Of a stretch of DNA of 64,000 nucleotides, positions 34,839-43,817 are shown in pieces. Source of the stretch: Catenulispora sp. GP43. GTDB taxonomy: Bacteria; Actinomycetota; Actinomycetes; Streptomycetales; Catenulisporaceae. The translations under genes were made by a program, and so were the position numbers. Under the pieces are notes generated by a model, which worked only from the letters and a program-made list of their open reading frames with translations, ran no database searches and was not told where the DNA came from. The stretch is from NCBI RefSeq assembly GCF_041260665.1, contig NZ_JBGCCT010000002.1, positions 434,001 through 498,000 of the forward strand. The letters are read 5' to 3'. The stretch's first letter is position 1. The number at the start of each line of letters is the position of its first letter.

Positions 34839-34894
34839 ATCGTTCAGGCCACCTTAACGATTCCGAGCAAAATCATTCGCTGGTGCTGAACGAT
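34839..34894. promoter_or_regulatory. Inverted repeat between lysR and eamA genes
   Basis: ATCGTTCAG (34839-34847) and CTGAACGAT (34886-34894) are perfect 9-bp inverted copies 38 bp apart, in the divergent promoter region. They could be paired LysR sites. The decamer TCATCGCCGC also recurs three times at 34788-34832. Confidence 0.55.
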
Positions 34895-34916
34895 AGCGCG
34901 GCCGGACACTTTCGTC

Positions 34917-35849
34917 ATGCGTAATCCCCGCCACATCGCCCTGGCGCTCGCGGTCGTCCTGATCTGGGGCGTCAACTTCATCGCCATCGGCCACGCCCTG
35001 CAGGGCTTCCCGCCGATCCTGCTGGCCGCGGTGCGCTTCGCGCTCACCGGCCTGGCCGTGTTCTTCGTCCCGCGTCCCAAGGAGGTGCGCTGGTACTGGA
35101 TCGGCGGTATCAGCGCCTTCATGTTCTTCGGCCAGTACGTGCTGCTGTTCACCGGCATGGCGCACGGGATGCCCGACGGCCTGGCCTCGCTGGTGTTGCA
35201 GAGCCAGGCACCCTTCACGGTGCTGGCCGCCGCGCTGCTGCTGCGGGAGCACACCGGGCCGCGGCAGGGGCTGGGGATCGCGGCGGCGGTCGCCGGGCTG
35301 GCCGTCATCGGCGCCGGACGCGGCGGGAACGTGCCGCTGGGCTCGCTGCTGCTGGTGATCGGCGCCGGCGCGTCGTGGGCGCTGGGCTCGATCTGCAACC
35401 GCAAGGCCGGGGCCGTCAACGGGTTCGCGCTGATGGTGTGGGCGAGCCTGTACGCCGCGCCCCCGCTGCTGGCGGTCTCGCTGCTGACCGAGGGGCCGCA
35501 CCGGATCGGGCACGCCTTCGCGCACCTGCACGCCGGTCCCGTCCTCGGCCTGCTCTACATCGTGCTGCTGTCGACCTTCGTCGGCATGGGCGCCTGGGTG
35601 GTGCTGATCACCAAGTACCCGGCCTCGGCCGTGGCGCCCTACACCCTGGGCGTCCCGCCGATCGGGATCCTCGCGGCGCTGATCGCGAACGGCGAGCGGA
35701 TGACCGCGCTGGAGGTCGCCGGGTCCGTGGTGGTGCTGGCCGGGCTGGTGGCGATCGTGTGGCCGGGCGCCAAGCGCAAGGCTGTGCGAATCGTCCCGGA
35801 ACCGTCCGCGCCCGCCGCTAGAGTCGAGGAGTCCACACAGGCCGCCTGA
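34917..35849 (+). CDS. EamA-family (DMT) exporter
   Basis: 310 residues with ten hydrophobic segments in two EamA repeats (LVLIWGVNFIAIGHALQGFPPILLAAV-type start; repeat 2 from ~residue 140, WALGSICNRKAGAVNGFA). Similar to amino-acid and metabolite exporters such as YdeD/EamA. Divergent from the LysR gene, which probably controls it. The polar C-terminus ends 18 bp before recD2. Confidence 0.87.
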   Translation: MRNPRHIALALAVVLIWGVNFIAIGHALQGFPPILLAAVRFALTGLAVFFVPRPKEVRWYWIGGISAFMFFGQYVLLFTGMAHGMPDGLASLVLQSQAPFTVLAAALLLREHTGPRQGLGIAAAVAGLAVIGAGRGGNVPLGSLLLVIGAGASWALGSICNRKAGAVNGFALMVWASLYAAPPLLAVSLLTEGPHRIGHAFAHLHAGPVLGLLYIVLLSTFVGMGAWVVLITKYPASAVAPYTLGVPPIGILAALIANGERMTALEVAGSVVVLAGLVAIVWPGAKRKAVRIVPEPSAPAARVEESTQAA

Positions 35850-35867
35850 CACCCGGGAGAAGGACCC

Positions 35868-38096
35868 TTGGCCGCACCGACCATCGAGCCGCACGGCACC
35901 CTCGCGGTCGTCGAAGGCGTCCTGGAGCGGATCACCTTCGCCAACGAGGAGACCGGCTACACCGTCGCCCGCGTCGACACCGGGCACGGCGCCGGGGATC
36001 TGCTGACGGTGGTCGGGGCGCTGCTGGGGGCGCAGCCCGGGGAATCGCTGCGGATGCGCGGCCGGTGGGGCTCGCATCCGCAGTACGGCCGGCAGTTCAC
36101 CGTCGAGAACTACACAACGGTGCTGCCGGCCACGGTCGCGGGCATCCAGAAGTACCTGGGCTCCGGCCTGATCAAGGGCATCGGGCCCAAGACCGCCGAG
36201 AAGATCGTCGGCCACTTCGGCGTGGACACGCTGACGGTGATCGAGGAGGCCCCGGAGCGCCTGATCGAGGTGCCGACGCTGGGGCCGAAGCGGACCAAGC
36301 TGATCGCGGCGGCCTGGATCGAGCAGAAGGCCATCAAGGAGGTCATGGTCTTCCTGCAGTCGGTCGGGGTGACCACGTCGATCTCGGTGCGGATCTACAA
36401 GGAGTACGGCGACGCGGCGATCGACGTCGTGAAACAGGAGCCTTACAAACTCGCCTCGGACGTGTGGGGCATCGGGTTCAAGACCGCCGACTCGATCGCG
36501 GTGGCCGTGGGCATCCCGCACGACTCGCCGGAGCGGGTGAAGGCCGGCATCCAATACGCGCTGTCGCAGAGCTCTGACGCCGGCAACTGCTATCTGCCGC
36601 GCGAGCGGCTGCTGGCCGAGTCGGTCAAGATCCTCACCGTCGAGACCGAGCTGGCCGCGCGCTGCCTGGACGAGCTGATCGAGGCCGAGGGCGTGGTCGC
36701 CGAGGACATCCCCGATCCCGACGGGTACGACCCGGACGAGCCGATCCGCGCCGTCTACCTCGTGCCGTTCCACCGCGCCGAGGCCTCGCTGGCCGCGCAG
36801 CTGCGGCGGCTGCTGGAGGCCCCGGACGACCGGCTGGGCTCGTTCGCCTCCGTGGACTGGGACAAGGCGCTGGGCTGGCTGAAGGAGCGCACCGGCGCCG
36901 ATCTCGCGCCGGCCCAGACCGAGGCGGTGCGGCAGGCGCTGACGTCGAAAGTCAGTGTCCTGACCGGCGGCCCGGGCTGCGGCAAGTCGTTCACCGTGCG
37001 CTCGATCGTGGAGCTGGCCCAGGCCAAGCGGGCCCGCGTGGTCCTGGCCGCCCCGACCGGCAAGGCCGCCAAGCGGCTCGCCGAGCTGACCGGCGCCGAG
37101 GCGATGACCGTGCACCGGCTGCTGGAACTGAAGCCCGGCGGGGACGCGGCCTACGACCGGGACCGGCCGCTGGAGGCCGACCTGGTGGTGGTGGACGAGG
37201 CCTCGATGCTGGACGTGCTGCTGGCCAACAAGCTGGCCAAGGCGGTCGCCCCGGGCGCGCACCTGCTGCTGGTCGGCGACGTGGACCAGTTGCCCTCGGT
37301 CGGCGCCGGCGAGGTCCTGCGCGACCTGCTGGCCGCCCCCCGCGTCCCGCGCGTCCGCCTGACGCAGGTGTTCCGCCAGGCCCAGCAGTCCGGCGTGGTC
37401 GTGAACGCCCACCGGATCAACTCCGGCAAACCGCTGGAACTGGCCGGCTTCAACGACTTCTTCCTGTTCGTCGAGGACGAGACCGAGGACGCGGCGCGGG
37501 TAGCGGTGGAACTGGCCACGACCCGCATCCCGAAACGCTTCGGCTTCGACCCCCGCCGCGACATCCAGGTCCTGACCCCGATGCACCGCGGCCCGGCCGG
37601 CGCCGGCACCCTCAACGGACTCCTGCAGGAGACGCTGACCCCCTCGCAGCCCTCACGGCCCGAGAAGCGCTTCGGCGGCCGCACGTTCCGGGTCGGCGAC
37701 AAGGTGACGCAGATCCGCAACAACTACGACAAGGGCAAGAACGGCGTCTTCAACGGCACCGGCGGCGTCATCACATCGATGCTGCTGGAGGAGCAGACGC
37801 TGGTGGTTCGCACCGACGAGGACGAGGACGTGGCATACGAGTTCGCCGAACTGGACGAACTGCAGCACGCGTACGCCATGACCGTGCACCGCTCCCAGGG
37901 CTCGGAGTACCCGGTGGTCGTGGTCCCGGTGACGATGAGCGCCTGGATGATGCTGCAACGGAACCTGCTCTACACCGCGGTGACGCGCGCGAAGAAGCTG
38001 GTGGTCCTGGTCGGCTCGAAGCGGGCCCTGGCCCAGGCGATCCGCACGATGTCGGCGGGCAAGCGCTACACCGGACTGGACTACCGCCTGCGATGA
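35868..38096 (+). CDS. recD2: RecD2-type ATP-dependent DNA helicase
   Basis: 742 residues, TTG start behind GAGAAGGA. N-terminal RecD2 region with helix-hairpin-helix motifs (GIQKYLGSGLIKGIGPKTAEKIV, VPTLGPKRTKLIAAAW), then SF1B helicase motifs: Walker A GGPGCGKSFT (~366-375), DEASM (~441), LLVGDVDQLPSVG, LTQVFRQ, and the C-terminal UvrD-like AYAMTVHRSQGSEYPVVVVP and NLLYTAVTRAKKLVV. A 5'-3' helicase acting in repair outside RecBCD, as no recB/recC partner is present. The stop overlaps the next gene by 4 bp. Confidence 0.93.
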   Translation: MAAPTIEPHGTLAVVEGVLERITFANEETGYTVARVDTGHGAGDLLTVVGALLGAQPGESLRMRGRWGSHPQYGRQFTVENYTTVLPATVAGIQKYLGSGLIKGIGPKTAEKIVGHFGVDTLTVIEEAPERLIEVPTLGPKRTKLIAAAWIEQKAIKEVMVFLQSVGVTTSISVRIYKEYGDAAIDVVKQEPYKLASDVWGIGFKTADSIAVAVGIPHDSPERVKAGIQYALSQSSDAGNCYLPRERLLAESVKILTVETELAARCLDELIEAEGVVAEDIPDPDGYDPDEPIRAVYLVPFHRAEASLAAQLRRLLEAPDDRLGSFASVDWDKALGWLKERTGADLAPAQTEAVRQALTSKVSVLTGGPGCGKSFTVRSIVELAQAKRARVVLAAPTGKAAKRLAELTGAEAMTVHRLLELKPGGDAAYDRDRPLEADLVVVDEASMLDVLLANKLAKAVAPGAHLLLVGDVDQLPSVGAGEVLRDLLAAPRVPRVRLTQVFRQAQQSGVVVNAHRINSGKPLELAGFNDFFLFVEDETEDAARVAVELATTRIPKRFGFDPRRDIQVLTPMHRGPAGAGTLNGLLQETLTPSQPSRPEKRFGGRTFRVGDKVTQIRNNYDKGKNGVFNGTGGVITSMLLEEQTLVVRTDEDEDVAYEFAELDELQHAYAMTVHRSQGSEYPVVVVPVTMSAWMMLQRNLLYTAVTRAKKLVVLVGSKRALAQAIRTMSAGKRYTGLDYRLR

Positions 38097-38872
38097 CCGA
38101 CCTCATCCTGCGGTTCGACAGCAACAAACCGCGCAAGCTGAAGTACAACCTGGAGAAGGCCCGCAAGGCCGGCGCCTCGACCCTGCTGACCTTCGGCGGC
38201 GCCTATTCGAACCACATCCGCGCCGTCGCGGCGGCCGGCCGCACCGAGGGATTCGCGACGATCGGCGTGATCCGCGGCGAGGAGCACCTGCCGCTGAACG
38301 ACTCGCTGGCCTTCGCGGTGTCGCAGGGCATGCACTTGATGTACATGGACCGGGAGACGTACCGGACGAAGAAGTCGGCCAAGACGCGGCGGTTCCTGGA
38401 GAGCTGCTTCGGGGAGTTCTTCCTGATCCCGGAAGGCGGCTCGAACCCGGCGGCGGTACGAGGCTGCGCGGAGCTGCCTGGCGAGGTCACAGAACCCTTT
38501 GATGTGATCTGCTGCCCGGTCGGGACCGGCGGAACACTCGCGGGGATCGCCGCCGGACTCGACCCGGGACAGCGAGCCATCGGCTTCGCGGCGCTGAAGG
38601 GCGGCTTCCTGACGAAGGAGGTCGCCGAACTCCAGCGGCAGACCTACGGAAAGGTCTTCGACAACTGGCACATCGAGGACGGCTACCACTTCGGAGGCTA
38701 CGCGAAGGTGCCGCCGGAGTTGGACGCCTTCGCCGAGCGGTTCGGGGCCGAGCACGGGTTCGAGGTGGACCGGATCTATGTCGCCAAGATGCTGTACGGC
38801 ATCACGGAGATGATCGAGGCCGGGAGGTTCGCCCCCGGTGCTCGGATCGTCGCGGTCATCACGACTGGTTGA
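38093..38872 (+). CDS. Short ACC deaminase / D-cysteine desulfhydrase-family PLP protein
   Basis: 259 residues, ATG overlapping the recD2 stop. Fold-type II PLP motifs are clear: the PLP lysine in DSNKPRKLKYNL (residue ~12), LLTFGGAYSNHI, EGGSNPAAVRGC, CPVGTGGTLAGIAAGL (phosphate loop) and YVAKMLYGI. The usual family N-terminus of ~30-40 residues, with the KRDDL strand and GNKWRK lead-in, is missing, and the lysine appears almost at the start. Either this is a natural short form or the 5' end was lost when the gene became joined to recD2. Activity is therefore uncertain. Confidence 0.75.
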   Translation: MTDLILRFDSNKPRKLKYNLEKARKAGASTLLTFGGAYSNHIRAVAAAGRTEGFATIGVIRGEEHLPLNDSLAFAVSQGMHLMYMDRETYRTKKSAKTRRFLESCFGEFFLIPEGGSNPAAVRGCAELPGEVTEPFDVICCPVGTGGTLAGIAAGLDPGQRAIGFAALKGGFLTKEVAELQRQTYGKVFDNWHIEDGYHFGGYAKVPPELDAFAERFGAEHGFEVDRIYVAKMLYGITEMIEAGRFAPGARIVAVITTG

Positions 38873-38988
38873 GGGGCAGGTGTCCGCGGCAGGGGACCCG
38901 AAACAAACCCCCCTCAATGGGAAACAGGATCCACCTGTCACACTAAACGAAAAATAGAGGTGACCCACGAACAAACCGCACCCGCACC

Positions 38989-40386
38989 TCAGCCGCTCGC
39001 ACCACCCGTGAAGTTCCACCCGGCCAGCCGCAGAGCCGGCGCCATCGCCGAGACCGGCCCGTACCTCGAAGCGAACGCCGGCGCGTGGGTCCCGATCCCC
39101 AGCACCCGCCCTGGGGCCAGCGCCTCGGGGTAGGACTGGGTGAAGCGCAGGTTCTTCACCGGCCGGGTGATCTCGCCGTTCTCGATCAGCCAGACACCGT
39201 TGCGGGTCAGCCCGGTCATCACCAGGCGGCGCGGGTCCAGGCAGCGTGTGTACCAGTGGTCTGTCACCAACAGCCCACGCCGGACCCGGGCCACCAGCGC
39301 CTGGACCGAGGAGTCCGCCGCCGGCCCTTCGACCTCGGTCGGGGCCAGGCCGACCGTCGGTTCCAGGCGCACGTTGAACGGGATCGCGCCGTGCGCCGCG
39401 CTGTTGGCGTCGGCGTGGCCGGTGCTGACGGCGCCGGCCTCGCGGGCCGAGCGGCGGTCGTGCGCGACGGCCCGGGTCACCCCGTCGCGGACCAGGTCGA
39501 GGCGGTCGCGCGGGGTGCCCTCCGGGTCGAACAGCGGGCCGGCGGCCGGGCCGGACAGGGGGTCGTCGATCAGGCTCACTGCGGGGTCGAACTGCTGCTC
39601 ACCCAGTTTCACGAACGAGGTGCCCTCGGTCAGCGCCTTGCCGTTGAAGCCGTAGTCGGACATGACCCACAGCAGGTCGCTGACCGCCGTGGGCTCCAGG
39701 ACGACCTCGTACTCACCCGGCTCGAGTTCAACAGGGTCCTGCGACGCGAGCGCCTTGGCCGCCGCGCGAGCCCCGAGCGCGGCACCGTCCAGGTCGCTCA
39801 TCAGACGCGAGGCCTGGCGCGCGGCGCCGTCGGAGGTCGCGGTCTTGGCGATGCCGTCGATCGTGGCCTCGGCCACGGTGCCGTGGACGGCCTGCCCCTC
39901 GGAGTTCGCGTACGCCGTCACGACCAGCCGGTTGCGGTAGAACCCGGCCGCCGTCAGCTTGCCGACCGCGTCGACGAACGCCTTTACCTGCTCGGCCCGC
40001 GCCTCCGGGCCCGCGCAGCCGGTCGCCAGGTCCGGGTCCGCCGCGGCCGCCGGGAGCGCCGCGCGGCCGGACAGGCCGGCCCAGCCGGGGTCGGCCGGCG
40101 ACCGGCGCACCGCGGCCACGGTCCGCTCGACCAGCGCCGCCAGGCCCGCGTCGTCGGTGACCGTGGTGGCGTTCACCGCGGTGCGGCCGTCGGCGTGGAT
40201 CCGCAGGGTCACGGTGTCGGTGTCGCTGGCGACGTTCTGGTGGATGTAGGAGTTGGCGAAGCGGGTGAGCGCCAAGTGTTCGTGCTCGACCGTCACGTCC
40301 ACGTCCGCCGAGCTGCCGGCGGCCGTGCGCGCGGCCTCGAGCACCCGCTCGGCGGTCTCGGTGCGCACCGTGGTCTCCGGGCTCAT
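38989..40386 (-). CDS. tldE: TldE/PmbA-type metallopeptidase partner
   Basis: 465 residues from ATG 40386. PmbA/TldE fold: VEHEHLALTRFANSYIHQNVASDTD, VTAYANSEGQAVHGTVAE, ELEPGEYEVVLEPTAVSDLLWVMSDYGFNG, and the C-terminal TDHWYTRCLDPRRLVMTGLTRNGVWLIENGEI. TldE lacks the zinc site and pairs with TldD to form a peptidase that degrades unfolded peptides and matures some peptide natural products. The start overlaps tldD by 4 bp. The 116 bp after the stop holds no gene. Confidence 0.9.
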   Translation of the reverse strand: MSPETTVRTETAERVLEAARTAAGSSADVDVTVEHEHLALTRFANSYIHQNVASDTDTVTLRIHADGRTAVNATTVTDDAGLAALVERTVAAVRRSPADPGWAGLSGRAALPAAAADPDLATGCAGPEARAEQVKAFVDAVGKLTAAGFYRNRLVVTAYANSEGQAVHGTVAEATIDGIAKTATSDGAARQASRLMSDLDGAALGARAAAKALASQDPVELEPGEYEVVLEPTAVSDLLWVMSDYGFNGKALTEGTSFVKLGEQQFDPAVSLIDDPLSGPAAGPLFDPEGTPRDRLDLVRDGVTRAVAHDRRSAREAGAVSTGHADANSAAHGAIPFNVRLEPTVGLAPTEVEGPAADSSVQALVARVRRGLLVTDHWYTRCLDPRRLVMTGLTRNGVWLIENGEITRPVKNLRFTQSYPEALAPGRVLGIGTHAPAFASRYGPVSAMAPALRLAGWNFTGGASG

Positions 40387-41822
40387 CCGCGCACCCCCAC
40401 TCGCACGTTCCGGAACCGGGCCGGCGCCGCCGGGTGCCCGGTGTGCCCGACCTGGCCGGGCTGGCCCTTGCCGCAGTTCGGCGTGCCCCAGGCCACGATC
40501 TCGTTCGAGAGCATGTCCATGCTCTGCCAGAACGTCGGGCCGATGCCGGTGTAGGTGGGGTTCTTCACCATCCGGCCGAGCTTGCCATTCTTCACCTCGT
40601 AGCCGAGCTCGCAGCCGAACTGGAAGTTCAGTCGCTTGTCGTCGATCGACCAGGACCGGTTCAGGTCCATGAACACCCCGTCGTCGGTCGCGGCGATGAT
40701 CTCCTCCAGCGTGTGCGGGCCCGGCTCCAGGCCCACGTTGGTCATCCGCACGATCGGCAGCCGCGACCAGTCCGTCGACCGGACGCTGCCGGCGTAGTCG
40801 AGCCCTGCGACGGCCGCGCTCTCCCGGCCCGCCAGCACCCCGGTCCAGATGCCGTTGCGGACCGCGTCGCGCCGGCCGGCCCTGGTGCCCTCGTCGTCGT
40901 AGCCGAACGAGCCCAGCGCGCCGGGGTGGGTGGCGTCGATGACGATGTTCATCAGCTCGCTGCCATAACGCAGCGTGCCGAGTTCGGCCAGGTCCAGCCA
41001 GGAGGTCCCGGCGTAGGCCGCCTCCCAGCCCAGGATCCGGTCCAGTTCGATGGCGTGCCCGACGGACTCGTGGATCTGCAGCGCCAGCTGCTCGCCGCCC
41101 AGGATGAGCGTGGTCTGCCCGGACGGGCACTGCGGGGCGCGCAGCAGCGCCTGGGCCTCGTCGGCGACCCGTGCGGCGTGCGAGGCCAGGTCGAGCTCGG
41201 TGACCAGCTCCCAGCCCCGGGTCCCGTACTGGCCGCGCCGCGAGGGGTAGGAGCGGACCTGGGTCTCGCGCTCGCCGACCGCGGTGGCCGAGATCCCGCC
41301 GCCGCACTCGCGGATGTGCTGGTCGATCCGGTGCCCCTCGGAGGAGACGAACCACTTGCGGGTGTCCCAGATCTGGTAGACGCCGGTCGCGATGTCAGCA
41401 CCCTGCTCGCGCATCTCGGCGGTCGCCGCGGTCAGCAGGTCGCCCTTGTCCGACACCGGCACCGCCAGCGGGTCCACCTCGCACCGGCTGGCCCAGCTGC
41501 CGACCTCCGGCTCGGCCGGGATCATCGAGGCCGGCCCCGGCACCCGAGAGGAGGCCTTGGCGATCTCCACCGCCTGCCGGCCGGCGGCCCGGACCGAGGA
41601 GGCGTCCAGATGCGGCGTCGCGAAGAACCCCCAGCTGGACCCCACGAGCGCCCGCACCCCGATCCCGACCGTCTCGCCCTGGTCCAGCGCCTCCACGGCG
41701 CCGTTGCGGGCGGACATGGACTCGGTGCGCCGGTGCATGACGCGGGCGTCGGCGTAGCGGGCCCCCAGCGCGAGCGCGTGCTCCACGGCCTGGTCGGCCG
41801 CGTCCAGGTAGCTGGTGCTCAT
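40383..41822 (-). CDS. tldD: TldD-type zinc metallopeptidase
   Basis: 479 residues. The catalytic HExxxH is HESVGH at about 250-255 (ALQIHESVGHAIELDRILGWE), preceded by GGEQLALQ and followed by YDDEGTRAGRRDAVRNGIWTGVLAGRESA. N-terminus DARVMHRRTESMSARNG is typical. It forms the active half of TldD/TldE. The start is 23 bp from the end of cobC, all on the minus strand, so it is likely transcribed with the cobalamin operon. Confidence 0.92.
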   Translation of the reverse strand: MSTSYLDAADQAVEHALALGARYADARVMHRRTESMSARNGAVEALDQGETVGIGVRALVGSSWGFFATPHLDASSVRAAGRQAVEIAKASSRVPGPASMIPAEPEVGSWASRCEVDPLAVPVSDKGDLLTAATAEMREQGADIATGVYQIWDTRKWFVSSEGHRIDQHIRECGGGISATAVGERETQVRSYPSRRGQYGTRGWELVTELDLASHAARVADEAQALLRAPQCPSGQTTLILGGEQLALQIHESVGHAIELDRILGWEAAYAGTSWLDLAELGTLRYGSELMNIVIDATHPGALGSFGYDDEGTRAGRRDAVRNGIWTGVLAGRESAAVAGLDYAGSVRSTDWSRLPIVRMTNVGLEPGPHTLEEIIAATDDGVFMDLNRSWSIDDKRLNFQFGCELGYEVKNGKLGRMVKNPTYTGIGPTFWQSMDMLSNEIVAWGTPNCGKGQPGQVGHTGHPAAPARFRNVRVGVRG

Positions 41823-41845
41823 GGGTCACGACCCTATCCCGCGCC

Positions 41846-42952
41846 TTACCGGGACGTCGCGGTGAGCTGCTTCCAGCGGTCGATGAGCAGGTCGGTGGCC
41901 GCGCGGTCGCGCACCGCCACCCGCAGCCATTCGGGGCCCAGGCCCGGGAAGGTGTCGCCGCGGCGCACGGCGATGCCCTCGGCCCGCAGCCGGGCCCGGA
42001 GCCGGACCGCGTTCGGGGCTCTGACCAGCACGAACGGGGCCCGGGAGGCCGCCGGGACGGCGAGGCCGGGGATCTCGGCCAGCCGGGCCAGCAGGTGGTC
42101 GCGGTCCTGGTCGGCCTGCTTGGCCAGGGCCTCGGCCTCGGCGACCGCGTCCGGATCGCAGACCGCCTGCGCCGCGATCAGGGCCAGCGAGGAGACCGAC
42201 CACAGCGGCTGCGCATCTCTCAGAGCCCTGATGAGCGGCGCCGGCGCGAGGACGTAGCCGACCCGCAGCCCCGCCAGACCCCAGGTCTTCGTCAGACTCC
42301 TGATGACGACGACATCCGGGTGGCCGGCCAGGGACTCGGTCTCGCCGGGGATGCCGTCGATGAAGGCCTCGTCGACGACGACCGTGCGGCCGGGCCGCGC
42401 CAGGCGCTCGACGGCCGCTGCCGGATGCAGGACCGACGTCGGGTTCGTCGGGTTGCCGAGCATCACCAGATCCGGCCCGGTCGGGACCGCCGCCGGGTCG
42501 AGGGTGAAGTCGCCGGTCAGGATGTGCCGCTCGACGGCGTGGCCCGCGGCGCGCAAGGCGGCTTCGGGCTCGGTGAACTGCGGGTGCACCACCAGCGCGC
42601 GCCGGGGTCGCAGCACCCTGGCAAGCAGCACGAAGGCCTCCGCCGCGCCCGAGGTGAGCAGCACCTCGTCCGGAGTCCGGCCGTGGCGCTCGGCGACGGC
42701 CTCGGTGGCGGCGCGGGCGTCGGGGTAGGCGGCCAGCGCTCCCAGGCCCTCGGCCAGGCGATCGCGCAGCCAGCGCGGGGGTTCGGTCACGCGGACGTTG
42801 ACGGCGAAGTCGTGGCGGACGGCCACCTCCACGTCCCGCAGCTCCGCGTCACCGTGGTGGCGCAGATCCTCCTCAGCCCCCTCAGCCCCCTCAGCCTCCT
42901 CAGCCCCCTCAGCCCCCTCAGCCCCCTCAGCCCCCTCAGCCTTCTCAGCCAT
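41846..42952 (-). CDS. cobC: Threonine-phosphate decarboxylase-like aminotransferase (Rv2231c/CobC family)
   Basis: 368 residues. A ~28-residue Ala/Glu/Gly repeat at the N-terminus (9-bp DNA repeats) precedes a fold-type I PLP enzyme: LLTSGAAEAFVLLARVLRP, LVMLGNPTNPTSVLHP, VVVDEAFIDGIPGE and the PLP lysine in IRSLTKTWGLAGLRVGY. In actinobacteria this branch of the histidinol-phosphate aminotransferase family sits in cobalamin clusters and is assigned to (R)-1-amino-2-propanol phosphate formation for the nucleotide loop. The start overlaps cbiX by 8 bp. Confidence 0.85.
   Translation of the reverse strand: MAEKAEGAEGAEGAEGAEEAEGAEGAEEDLRHHGDAELRDVEVAVRHDFAVNVRVTEPPRWLRDRLAEGLGALAAYPDARAATEAVAERHGRTPDEVLLTSGAAEAFVLLARVLRPRRALVVHPQFTEPEAALRAAGHAVERHILTGDFTLDPAAVPTGPDLVMLGNPTNPTSVLHPAAAVERLARPGRTVVVDEAFIDGIPGETESLAGHPDVVVIRSLTKTWGLAGLRVGYVLAPAPLIRALRDAQPLWSVSSLALIAAQAVCDPDAVAEAEALAKQADQDRDHLLARLAEIPGLAVPAASRAPFVLVRAPNAVRLRARLRAEGIAVRRGDTFPGLGPEWLRVAVRDRAATDLLIDRWKQLTATSR
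42872..42952. repeat. 9-bp tandem repeat, 9 units, at the cobC 5' end
   Basis: Nine units of CTCAGCC(C/T)(C/T) run up to and include the start codon; the last unit is CTCAGCCAT, containing the ATG complement. They encode (AEG/AEE)n. The repeat also overlaps the end of cbiX by 8 bases. Confidence 0.92.
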
Positions 42953-43817
42953 GCGAGTGCGCGTGGCCGTGGTGATGGCCGTGGCTGTGGCCGTCCTCGT
43001 CGGGGTGGTGGTGCGGGGCCTGCGCGGCGCCGACCCGGTCTTCGAACCCCGGCATCGCGATCCGGTACACGCAGGTGTCGCAGTTCATGCGGATGTCGCC
43101 GGCGACGGCCTCGGCGTGGCGTTCCAGGACCAGGTCGGCCAGCTCGTCGCAGTCGCCGATGACCGGGGCGACGTCGTAGCCGGCGGCCTGCTCGGCGATG
43201 CGGTCCGGCAGGACGCCCCGGAACAGGAAGTAGGGCAGGACCACGATGCGCTTGGCACCCAGGCGCCGGCAGCGCTCCAGGCCTTCCTCGACCGACGGAT
43301 GCGCGAGGGACACGAAGGCCGGCTCGACCGTCCCGATGCCCCGGCCTTCCCACAGCAGGCGTGCGGCGCGGTAGACCTCTGCGTTGGCGTCGGGGTCGGT
43401 CGAGCCGCGGCCGACGAGCAGGACGGCGGCCTCGGCGCGCTCCTCGCGCGGCAGGACGGTGTCCAGGCGCGCTTCGAGCAGCGACAGGATGGTCGGGTGC
43501 ACGCCCAGGGGACGTCCGTAGGCGAAGGACAGGCCCGGGTGGCGCAGGCGCTCGCGGTTCAGCGAGCCGGGGATGTCGCCCTTGGCGTGGCCGGCGGCGA
43601 CCAGCACCAGCGGCACCGCGGCCACCCGCCGGTGGCCGGCCTCGACCAGGCGGGTCACCGCCTCGCCCACCGGCGGCGCGGACAGCTCGATGAAGCCGCC
43701 GTCCACCGCCTCGACGGCCTGCGGCGCGCGGCGCGCCACCCGCTGCACGAAGGCGCGGAAGTCCTGGGCGCCGTCGGCGTCGCGGGTGCCGTGGCCGACG
43801 ATGAGCAGGGCGGTCAT
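42945..43817 (-). CDS. cbiX: CbiX-type sirohydrochlorin cobaltochelatase with His-rich tail
   Basis: 290 residues from ATG 43817. Two chelatase half-domains: LLIVGHGTRDADGAQDF with VPLVLVAAGHAKGDIP, and VLLVGRGSTDPDANAEVYR with VVLPYFLFRGVLPDRI. The active-site histidines are His9 and the one in AAGHAKGD. The last ~22 residues are almost all His/Gly/Asp/Ser (HHHPDEDGHSHG-type), a probable cobalt store or delivery tail known in several CbiX proteins. Inserts cobalt early into sirohydrochlorin or precorrin-2. Overlaps cobH by 4 bp. Confidence 0.9.
   Translation of the reverse strand: MTALLIVGHGTRDADGAQDFRAFVQRVARRAPQAVEAVDGGFIELSAPPVGEAVTRLVEAGHRRVAAVPLVLVAAGHAKGDIPGSLNRERLRHPGLSFAYGRPLGVHPTILSLLEARLDTVLPREERAEAAVLLVGRGSTDPDANAEVYRAARLLWEGRGIGTVEPAFVSLAHPSVEEGLERCRRLGAKRIVVLPYFLFRGVLPDRIAEQAAGYDVAPVIGDCDELADLVLERHAEAVAGDIRMNCDTCVYRIAMPGFEDRVGAAQAPHHHPDEDGHSHGHHHGHAHSHG

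Noticed and set aside
41846-42952. Reading the cobC product as histidinol-phosphate aminotransferase (hisC)
   Set aside because: The fold is shared, but position inside the cobalamin operon and the Rv2231c-type layout favour the cobalamin branch.
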